DNA from: JACRBK01 sp964427955
GTDB lineage: Bacteria > Chloroflexota > Anaerolineae > Aggregatilineales > Aggregatilineaceae
Assembly (NCBI GenBank): GCA_964427955.1
Contig: CAYRWY010000235.1
Coordinates: forward strand, 1 to 9,022
Direction: 5' to 3'
DNA: 9,022 nucleotides
Part shown: positions 1 to 5,154 of the stretch, piece after piece
Layout of the letters: every line of letters begins with the position of its first letter
Numbering within the stretch: the first letter of the stretch is position 1
Made by a program: the position numbers and the translations under genes
Notes under the pieces: model-generated
Databases searched by the model: none
Seen by the model: only the letters and a program-made list of their open reading frames with translations
Told to the model about the DNA's origin: nothing

Positions 1-159
1 AGTGTCATTTTTCTACCTTGCGAAGCGAGTTTAGCTCCTCATTCCGAGGAACAATGGATCGTAGGGGACGAATTCGAGAAGAAAAATAATCGTTATCGGG
101 CTATTCCAGAATCTGCTCGGCAATCAATATTATTACACAGTATTCCACATTTTTCTTGA
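1..159 (+). CDS. Possible C-terminal end of a gene entering from the left edge
   Basis: Frame 1 is open from the first base for 52 codons and stops at TGA 157-159. The peptide is mixed and hydrophilic, with charged stretches such as GDEFEKKNNRYR followed by AIPESARQSILLHSIPHFS. No start codon, domain or motif can be recognised. A 52-codon open frame in DNA of this composition can arise by chance, so this is only a candidate. If real, it is the tail of a plus-strand gene that converges on the minus-strand antiterminator gene ending at 600. I cannot assign a function. Confidence 0.22.
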   Translation, partial: SVIFLPCEASLAPHSEEQWIVGDEFEKKNNRYRAIPESARQSILLHSIPHFS

Positions 160-599
160 TTCAGAAGAACTACCTGGAAACCAGGACTCCTGCACGATAA
201 CCTCGCAGAGGGGCACATTCCAAGCGGTCAATCACTGAGGCCGGATGCAGCCCGTTTTTGCTGCATAACAGTCCGTCTAGTACAGTTTTTCGTGCGGGCC
301 GCGCGCCGACAAATTCGATAGGGTGCCAGACCATGCAGACGAATGTAATGAGCAAAAGCGCCCCCCAATTCCCGGATTTTAGGGCTCATGCTCAATCAGC
401 GAATATGCAGAACATGGGTTATCGTGTCGATCCCGGACGCCCCCCTTCTAAAGCGCGTATGACTAATTCGCGTGTGAGGGAGGGGATCAAGTCGGAGGAC
501 AAAGGTAGTGGCCAACTATGCACCGCCCTTCCGACATACCGCTAACCGGTAAATGGATGCTGACAGGGATATGTTGCTATTGAGAAAAACGCCGTGCGG
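160..599. other. Gene-poor intergenic stretch
   Basis: I see no convincing gene in these 440 bases. A plus-strand open frame at 258-545 exists, but its peptide is low in hydrophobic residues, has no recognisable domain, and its start lacks a ribosome binding site. A minus-strand frame at 170-355 overlaps it and is equally unconvincing. The stretch holds one short perfect hairpin (245-266) and one arm of a 9-bp inverted repeat (540-548), described separately. No clear U-tract terminator was found downstream of the antiterminator gene that ends at 600. Confidence 0.5.
245..266. repeat. Short perfect hairpin in the gene-poor stretch
   Basis: ATGCAGC at 245-251 is the exact reverse complement of GCTGCAT at 260-266, giving a 7-bp stem around an 8-base T-rich loop. 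The T run lies inside the loop rather than after the stem, so it does not look like a plus-strand intrinsic terminator. Role unknown; it could be chance. Confidence 0.3.
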
Positions 600-605
600 T
601 TAGCG
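540..605. repeat. 9-bp inverted repeat spanning the antiterminator stop codon
   Basis: CGCTAACCG at 540-548 is the exact reverse complement of CGGTTAGCG at 597-605, with 48 bases between. The right arm contains the TAA stop (600-602) of the NusG-like gene. A minus-strand transcript could pair the two arms just after translation ends. No T-run follows the second arm, so this is not a standard intrinsic terminator. It could be a long-range 3' structure, an old recombination border, or chance. Confidence 0.35.
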
Positions 606-1112
606 AGTTCGTTTCTTCTCGATAGCGTTGACGTTGAGTTTGACGCGAGTTACCCGGCCCAATATTTCGAGTAGAACCTGCACCCGTTCACTTCCGCCCA
701 GGCGCAGATCAAAAATCGCATCATATCCGGCAAGAGGTCCATTAACAATATGTACAGGATCTCCATGTCGAAGTCCATCAAAAAGCATTCCACCAGCAGC
801 CTCAATATTTTCAAGCTGCTGTTTTAACTGGTAAATCACTGCTTCCGGCACAGATGCCGGAATCCCATCAAATTCCACCAGGCGGATGGCGCCTGGTGCC
901 CATGCAAAGGTGGACACTCCTGTCTGGCCCAAGTCTATGTGTACAAACATATATCTCGGGAAATAAGGTCGTATCTTCCTCGCCCTGGGGTTAACCGGAT
1001 TAACGCGAACCGTAGGATAAAATGTTGTTATCCCCTGAGTCTGAAGATAAGCGTGTAGCTGGTTCTCTTTATGTGGTTTGCTCTGTAGAACATACCAGGC
1101 TTCCCCGCCCAT
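600..1112 (-). CDS. NusG/RfaH-type transcription antitermination factor (NusG paralogue)
   Basis: This encodes a 170-residue protein with NusG architecture. An N-terminal NGN domain (residues about 5-100) opens with the hallmark AWYVLQSKPHKE and continues with TTFYPTVRV, RPYFPRYMFVHID and the WAPGAIRLVEFDG segment. A C-terminal KOW domain (about 116-165) contains HGDPVHIVNGPLAGY. Family knowledge: NusG paralogues of the RfaH/UpxY/LoaP type bind RNA polymerase and suppress termination in long operons, very often for surface polysaccharides. The RPYFPRYMFV pattern and the genomic setting favour such a specialised paralogue over housekeeping NusG. The reading frame extends upstream to a TTG at 1223, but the ATG at 1112-1110 is preferred: GGAG lies 5 bases upstream, and the protein then starts at the usual distance before WYV. 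ATG 1154 and TTG 1223 have no visible ribosome binding site. The gene points away from the polysaccharide operon at 2182 onward. Family assignment is strong; the target operon is unknown. Confidence 0.9.
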   Translation of the reverse strand: MGGEAWYVLQSKPHKENQLHAYLQTQGITTFYPTVRVNPVNPRARKIRPYFPRYMFVHIDLGQTGVSTFAWAPGAIRLVEFDGIPASVPEAVIYQLKQQLENIEAAGGMLFDGLRHGDPVHIVNGPLAGYDAIFDLRLGGSERVQVLLEILGRVTRVKLNVNAIEKKRTR

Positions 1113-1254
1113 ACCCGCTCCCCGTGATCCCGCCCGCTTAACGCCCTGGACCATTGGTTTAGATTGTGATGATAACAACGTCTTGCATTCAACTGCGGTC
1201 GAATTGAGGTTTGCAATCTGCAATCAAGACGTTCTTTAAAACGACACATGCATG

Positions 1255-1282
1255 ATAATATAGATTTAATTTTCACTGTTAC
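1255..1282 (-). promoter_or_regulatory. Candidate promoter of the NusG-like gene
   Basis: Read on the minus strand, a GTAACA -35-like box (plus positions 1277-1282; 4 of 6 match to TTGACA) is followed by a 16-base spacer and a TATTAT -10 box (1255-1260; 5 of 6 match to TATAAT). Transcription would begin near 1248, leaving a leader of about 135 bases before the ATG at 1112. An 8-bp palindrome CATGCATG (1247-1254) sits over the predicted start and could be an operator. Prediction by motif only, in an AT-rich stretch where such matches are common. Confidence 0.35.
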
Positions 1283-1313
1283 GTTGCAAATATGAAATGC
1301 TAAAATCTCACTG

Positions 1314-1873
1314 CATAACCTCTTAACAAAAGTCCGAAATTAAACCTCCGCGATACGTTTGGTTAGGACTTGTCTCCACGGTTGCTTCCCCGATAGGCGA
1401 CTGGATCACCGTCAGATTCGGGCTTCCAATTCAACTTCCTTAAGATGCGCCCCACATGCGTTGGAGTATACGAGACACCAAATTGCTGCCGGATGGCTGC
1501 CGCAATTTTGGCGTGAGTCCAACTGCCCTCGGAGAAGCCGAAGTGCTGCGGTCCCTGAGCTAAAAGCGCAGGTAGTTGTGCCAACTGCTCATCCTTCAGG
1601 CGCTGTTTAGGTCCTCCACCACGGCGACCTCGTAGTGCTCCGATTCCCTCTTGGCGCACCCCTTTGAGCCACTGGCTGATGGCTCCATCACTTACCCCAA
1701 GAGCTTCGGCAATGTCCCGCTGTCTCCAGCCTTTTTGTTTTAGTTCCCAGGCCCGGAAACGGCGCGCTTCACGCCAATCTTTAGGCTGAATTACTTCTTC
1801 CCTGCTCATTTCGCCCCGCCATCTGATTTTCAGGGAGTTTAGTAAGTTATGTTTGATCATTTAATAAGTTATA
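1314..1873 (-). mobile_element. Degenerate IS630-like insertion sequence remnant
   Basis: The segment carries the N-terminal part of an IS630-type transposase but has no room for a catalytic DDE domain before the antiterminator promoter region. Weak candidate terminal repeats are CATAACCTCTTAAC at 1314-1327 (plus strand) and TATAACTTATTAAA at 1873-1860 (minus strand), identical at 10 of 14 positions. An 8-bp direct repeat TAAGTTAT occurs at 1843-1850 and 1865-1872 beside the right border. The transposase relationship is well supported; the exact borders are a guess, and the left end may be an internal deletion point rather than a true terminus. Confidence 0.4.
1340..1809 (-). pseudogene. IS630-family transposase, N-terminal DNA-binding part only, frameshifted
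   Basis: From ATG 1809 the frame runs 148 codons to TAA at 1365-1363. The protein has the two helix-turn-helix units typical of the IS630 N terminus: the first around residues 12-52 (DWREARRFRAWELKQKGW, then DIAEALGVSDGAISQWLKG), the second around 90-127 (GFSEGSWTHAKIAAAIRQQF, then VGRILRKLNWKP). A GRRGGGPKQRL linker lies between. After PVAYR the frame loses family character. Re-reading one base in the G run at 1388-1391 (a -1 shift) gives GKQPWRQVLTKRIAEV, which resembles the usual IS630 continuation before the catalytic domain, up to TAA 1342-1340. The DDE domain, roughly another 200 residues, is absent. The frame extends upstream to ATG 1860, but that codon lacks a ribosome binding site. 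It is most likely an inactive remnant; translation of a stand-alone DNA-binding protein cannot be excluded. Confidence 0.75.
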
Positions 1874-1980
1874 TTTTAAATAAACACATATTAGAATCTA
1901 CATGAGACTAAGCGATCTTACTCCATACGTTTCATGATGTCAACAAAATGATGTGTTAAGGATTGTGCAGGAATTTGGGA

Positions 1981-2034
1981 CTTCATTAAGCAACTTCAGT
2001 GGGGCTACTTCTGGGGTTGCTCCGATTTGTGAAG
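1981..2034 (+). promoter_or_regulatory. Structured RNA element (two-part hairpin) upstream of the operon
   Basis: AGCAACTTCAG (1989-1999) pairs along its full length with CTGGGGTTGCT (2011-2021). This makes an 11-bp stem with two G-U wobbles around an 11-base loop. CTTCA (1981-1985) pairs with TGAAG (2030-2034) as an outer 5-bp stem, leaving an asymmetric internal loop. The two wobble pairs would be A-C mismatches in the opposite-strand transcript, so the fold favours plus-strand RNA. No T-run follows, so it is not a standard terminator. It could be part of an operon leader, a pausing element or a small RNA. No known riboswitch family is recognised. Confidence 0.45.
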
Positions 2035-2058
2035 GGTAGGTAACGAGAGGGTAGCACT
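2033..2058 (+). promoter_or_regulatory. Tandem AGGGTAG repeats, ops/JUMPstart-like
   Basis: AGGGTAG occurs at 2033-2039 and again at 2048-2054, 15 bases apart. The second copy sits in GAGGGTAGCAC (2047-2057), which matches the enterobacterial ops element GGCGGTAGCGT at 7 of 11 positions including the central GGTAGC. Family knowledge: ops recruits RfaH to paused polymerase at polysaccharide operons. The position between a strong hairpin and a polysaccharide operon, with a NusG paralogue nearby, makes a recruitment role plausible. However, ops is defined only in Proteobacteria, and the match is short. Confidence 0.3.
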
Positions 2059-2110
2059 AGATTGCGGAGATCCGACAATGAACAATTATTCATGATAAAT
2101 TCATGCACTG

Positions 2111-2141
2111 CTGATTATTAAAATAAAATTCATTATATAAT
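2111..2141 (+). promoter_or_regulatory. Candidate promoter of the polysaccharide operon
   Basis: A perfect TATAAT -10 hexamer lies at 2136-2141. The best -35 candidate is weak (CTGATT at 2111-2116, 19-base spacer, 3 of 6 matches). Transcription would start near 2148. That is downstream of the first in-frame TTG (2143), so it argues for the later TTG start at 2182. The flanking DNA is very AT-rich, so a chance match is possible. Confidence 0.4.
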
Positions 2142-2181
2142 CTTGGCTAATGCTCATAATTCAGGCTTTGAAGGTTCCGCT

Positions 2182-3336
2182 TTGTCCACAACGATTGATA
2201 CGACCCTCAGCCCCTCGGCAACAACCATCACTCAGCCCGAGATTACGGCGAACGCAAACACGCTCGTTCAAGCCGGGACCGCCGCTCGTGAGAAAATCCA
2301 GTTTGTGCCGCTGATCCGGGTCTATGCCATGTGTATGGTGGTCTTCATTCATGTGGCATCAATACCTGCTCCGCATTTCAAGACGATTGGGCTTTTCGAC
2401 TGGTGGACGTCGATGGCCTACCATGCCCTGTCAAAGGGGGGACCGCCCTTATTCACGATGGTCAGTGGGATGCTGCTGCTGGCACCCCGGGATGAACAAC
2501 CGATCCTGGTCTTTTTTCGCAAGCGTTTTATCAAGGTTCTGCTGCCGTTTCTAGGGTGGGCGGTGGTCTACCTGGCCTGGCGCGTCTATTTCAACGGGGA
2601 GTCCCTGACCCTGGCCCAGGGCCTGCGAGAGATCATCCAGGGGCCAGTTTACTACCACCTCTGGTTTATCCAGATGATTTTGGGACTCTATCTCGCCACG
2701 CCGATCTTGCGCGTCTACGTGCGCCATGCCAGCCGGCAAAACCTGTCCTACTTCATCCTGATCTGGTTTCTCGGGGTATCGATTTTGCCGCTTTCCAGCC
2801 GGTTTCTGAAAGTTAACCCCGGCATCCAACTCGTCGTCACGACCAACTTCGTGGGCTACTTCATCTTAGGCTACTTCCTCCGCAATGTGACCCTGACGCC
2901 GCGCCAGCTTTATCCTGCGGCGCTCACCGTCGCCGCCAGCGTGGGGTTCACGGAAGTCTCCACCTATATCTTGATGAAGGATGCCAACGGTAACCTGGAT
3001 ACTTTTTTCCTGGACAATCACGGGTTCAACATCGTGTTGATGTCGGCGGGGCTGTTTCTCTTCCTTAAATCCTTGCCCTATCAGGCGCTGTATACCCGGT
3101 ATCCGACCGCCGAAAAAGCCATCAACCTGCTGGCGTCGTGCAGCCTGGGCATCTACTTCGTCCACGTGATGATCATGGAACTGCTGGGCAGTGGCAAGCT
3201 GGGATTTCAGATCGGACCGCTGTCGTTCAACCCGCTGTTCGCGGTGCCTATCACCAGCGCGGTGACTTTTGGTGTCTCGTTCGTGGTCATTCTGGCTCTA
3301 AAACGCATCCCTGTGATTAATTTCATGGTCCCTTGA
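2182..3336 (+). CDS. Membrane O-acyltransferase, Acyl_transf_3 (WecH/OafA-like) family
   Basis: This is an integral membrane acyltransferase that probably adds acetyl or another acyl group to surface sugars. The family signature appears near the N terminus: FVPLIRVYAMCMVVFIHVAS, with Arg46 and His57 in the positions of the family's conserved R and catalytic H. It is followed by GGPPLFTMVSGMLLL, FFRKRFIKVLLPFLGW and YYHLWFIQMILGLYLATPIL, then further hydrophobic segments to the C terminus, about ten helices in all. The roughly 385-residue length fits the family. No in-frame ATG precedes the domain. TTG 2143 begins the longest frame (397 codons) but has no ribosome binding site and precedes the predicted transcription start. 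TTG 2182 has AAGG 7 bases upstream and is preferred. The first 35 residues are Thr/Ser-rich and outside the domain. The stop codon overlaps the next start by one base (TGATG), indicating translational coupling. Family is confident; the acyl donor and sugar are unknown. Confidence 0.88.
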   Translation: MSTTIDTTLSPSATTITQPEITANANTLVQAGTAAREKIQFVPLIRVYAMCMVVFIHVASIPAPHFKTIGLFDWWTSMAYHALSKGGPPLFTMVSGMLLLAPRDEQPILVFFRKRFIKVLLPFLGWAVVYLAWRVYFNGESLTLAQGLREIIQGPVYYHLWFIQMILGLYLATPILRVYVRHASRQNLSYFILIWFLGVSILPLSSRFLKVNPGIQLVVTTNFVGYFILGYFLRNVTLTPRQLYPAALTVAASVGFTEVSTYILMKDANGNLDTFFLDNHGFNIVLMSAGLFLFLKSLPYQALYTRYPTAEKAINLLASCSLGIYFVHVMIMELLGSGKLGFQIGPLSFNPLFAVPITSAVTFGVSFVVILALKRIPVINFMVP

Positions 3337-5072
3337 TGAAAACACAGACCGTCACCTTCAAAAGCGCGCTTCCTCCCGTCCTCATAGCGCTAGGTGTCTG
3401 GGCGCTATTCAACGCAGCTTGCTACGGGTGGTTATCAAGGCCGCCCAAAGTGACCTGGTTCAAGCTGCCCTTGACCCAGACCTTCGATACCCCCACGAAG
3501 CTGCACTATGTGAGCTTCAAGGGACAGTGGCAGTCGCAGGATGGGACGTATGTGCAGAAGAATGGGACTGATTACGATCTTGGTGCCATCATTCCCATGA
3601 AAATCCCGCAGGCGCAGTCGTACCAGTTCTCGGCTAAACTGCGCTACCTTCAAGGCAGCATGGGCGGCGGCGTGTTGTTCAATATGCAGCATCCCACCAA
3701 CCTTCAAAAGAGCCAGATGGCGCGCTTCAATGTCGATAGCGGCGTGGTCTACCTCCTCTACGGCTACTATGACGCGCAAAGCGTTTATAACGGGCAGGGC
3801 AGCGCGGTCTTGAATTTCGCCCCCGACAACGCCGATTGGCACACGCTGGCGGTACAGGTGAGCGCCGAGACCTACAACCTGCTGGTGGACGGAGTCGAAG
3901 TGGCGGCTGGCGTGCCGCTGAACTATCAGGGCGGCTCGATTGGGTTGGTGACTTCAACGTCTCAGGTGGCTTTCGACGATCTCGCGGCTGAAGCGTGGAC
4001 GCCCTCAGGAGAAAGCATAGCCGCTGCTCCCACGCCGGTCCCGGTCGAGGTTTCGAACTCAGCCGAAGGCGTCATTGCGGCGGGCGCGAATCTCGCGGCC
4101 TGGACCGTACAGTCGGGAAACTGGACCTTTGCGCCAGGGGCCATCACCCAACAGCAGCAGGATGGGTACGATTTTGCGGCGATCTTTACCGCCCAGCCTT
4201 TTGAGAATTATCGCCTGCGGGTGCGTCTGCATCACCAGTCTGGGTTAGGTGGCGGCGTCTTTTTCAATGTCCCCGATCCCGCCAGCAAGTCCGGCGCGCA
4301 CCTCGTGCGCTACATGGATGATGGATTGGCCTGGGGTTATTTCGATCAAAATGGCGATTTCCAGTCGCAGGGTTTTGTCCCCGTTCCCGCCCCCGGCGTG
4401 GCGAGTCATCAGTTGGAAGTCGTCAGCCAGGCGGGCACCTATGCCCTGATCCTGGACGGGACGTCAGTCGCCGAAAACATCCCTCTCACCAGCACACGCG
4501 GATACATCGGGCTGACCAGCTCGCAGAGCGTCACCGTCTTCGAGTCGGTGGAGGTGATTCCGGCAGAGTCTTCGCTCCAACTCAGCGCCCTGAACGGACA
4601 GTGGCAGAGCGATAACGGGCAGTTCACCCAGACCGGCACCGATGCCGTGGATTATGTCGCCGCCACCGGGATCAGCGCAGACGCGTTTACCCTCGGCGTG
4701 GACATTTTGCTGCCCGCTGATACGACCTGGCCGGATGTCGGCGGGGGCGTCATTTTCGACATGCGCGCGGCGGACGATTTCGCCCTGGGGACGCTGGTGC
4801 GCTTTTCGGACAACGGGCAGACTCTATTCTGGGGCACCTTCGATGAGAATAGAGCTTTCACCGGATCAGGCAGCGTCCCACTCGCGCTGGATTGGTCCGT
4901 CCCCCATCGCTTGCAGATCACGGTCCAGTCGGGCCGCTATGCCATCAGCGTTGACGGTCAGGCGATTGCAGCGGATCTCCCCACCGCTCAGCCGGGCGGC
5001 TGGATCGGGCTGGCGAGTTTTCGCGGCCCGGTGACCTTTTCCAACTTCTACTGGTCGGCGGAAACACCCTAG
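3336..5072 (+). CDS. Membrane-anchored protein with three concanavalin-like (LamG/DUF1080-type) repeats
   Basis: The 578-residue product has an N-terminal hydrophobic anchor (about residues 10-32) and then three homologous beta-sandwich modules at about 56-218, 253-408 and 414-575. Each module repeats the same landmarks in order: a GQW or GNW opening, a GGGV[LFI]F segment (MGGGVLFNM, LGGGVFFNV, VGGGVIFDM), an RF or RY segment, an LDG/VDG turn (LLVDGVEV, LILDGTSV, ISVDGQAI), and a closing G[SYW]IGL. This pattern is typical of concanavalin A-like lectin/glucanase folds such as LamG and DUF1080-type domains. No glycosidase catalytic motif is evident, so glycan binding or presentation is more likely than hydrolysis. 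A Pro/Ala-rich linker (about 225-250) separates modules 1 and 2. ATG 3336 overlaps the acyltransferase stop; the preceding TTG at 3333 is less likely. The product is probably held outside the membrane. Fold is fairly confident; role is inferred. Confidence 0.75.
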   Translation: MKTQTVTFKSALPPVLIALGVWALFNAACYGWLSRPPKVTWFKLPLTQTFDTPTKLHYVSFKGQWQSQDGTYVQKNGTDYDLGAIIPMKIPQAQSYQFSAKLRYLQGSMGGGVLFNMQHPTNLQKSQMARFNVDSGVVYLLYGYYDAQSVYNGQGSAVLNFAPDNADWHTLAVQVSAETYNLLVDGVEVAAGVPLNYQGGSIGLVTSTSQVAFDDLAAEAWTPSGESIAAAPTPVPVEVSNSAEGVIAAGANLAAWTVQSGNWTFAPGAITQQQQDGYDFAAIFTAQPFENYRLRVRLHHQSGLGGGVFFNVPDPASKSGAHLVRYMDDGLAWGYFDQNGDFQSQGFVPVPAPGVASHQLEVVSQAGTYALILDGTSVAENIPLTSTRGYIGLTSSQSVTVFESVEVIPAESSLQLSALNGQWQSDNGQFTQTGTDAVDYVAATGISADAFTLGVDILLPADTTWPDVGGGVIFDMRAADDFALGTLVRFSDNGQTLFWGTFDENRAFTGSGSVPLALDWSVPHRLQITVQSGRYAISVDGQAIAADLPTAQPGGWIGLASFRGPVTFSNFYWSAETP

Positions 5073-5140
5073 TTTTCGACCCTGGCGCGCATCTGTCCGA
5101 AATCTACTACAATACCAGGTAGACCACGCCCAATAGCGTC

Positions 5141-5144
5141 AGGA
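5141..5144 (+). promoter_or_regulatory. Ribosome binding site of the flippase gene
   Basis: AGGA lies 10 bases before ATG 5155. It is the only clear purine-rich match in the 82-base gap after the triple-repeat gene, and it supports an independent translation start that includes the unusual N-terminal domain. Confidence 0.45.
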
Positions 5145-5154
5145 TTCATTCCGT

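Larger units (their letters stand above)
1874..2110. other. Non-coding leader region before the polysaccharide operon
   Basis: No convincing gene is present between the transposase remnant and the acyltransferase gene. The first part (to about 1960) is AT-rich with no clear structure. The second part holds the 54-base structured element (1981-2034) and the AGGGTAG repeats (2033-2058) described separately, followed by an AT-rich stretch leading to the TATAAT box. A transcript would have to start upstream of 1981 for these elements to act as RNA; I found no clear promoter there. Confidence 0.5.

Noticed and set aside
258..545. 95-codon plus-strand open frame
   Set aside because: Composition does not look protein-like, there is no ribosome binding site or domain, and it overlaps another equally weak frame on the other strand.
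591..600. Intrinsic terminator of the NusG-like gene (CCGCACGG then a T-run on the minus strand)
   Set aside because: The stem would be only 3 bp with a 2-base loop, too short to form.
1028..1276. 82-codon minus-strand frame overlapping the start of the NusG-like gene
   Set aside because: It overlaps the clear NusG-like frame, carries no motif, and the family-like NGN sequence is in the other frame.
3411..3422. Lipobox (NAAC) at the end of the hydrophobic anchor of the triple-repeat protein
   Set aside because: Asn at -3 does not fit the usual L/V/I requirement and the hydrophobic stretch continues past the Cys, so a plain membrane anchor is preferred.
3435..3842. Long antisense frame inside the triple-repeat gene
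   Set aside because: It lies opposite a well-supported gene, and long antisense frames are expected in GC-rich coding DNA.
5108..5113. TACAAT as an internal promoter before the flippase gene
   Set aside because: No -35 box at a suitable distance; the 82-base gap is more simply read as an operon spacer.
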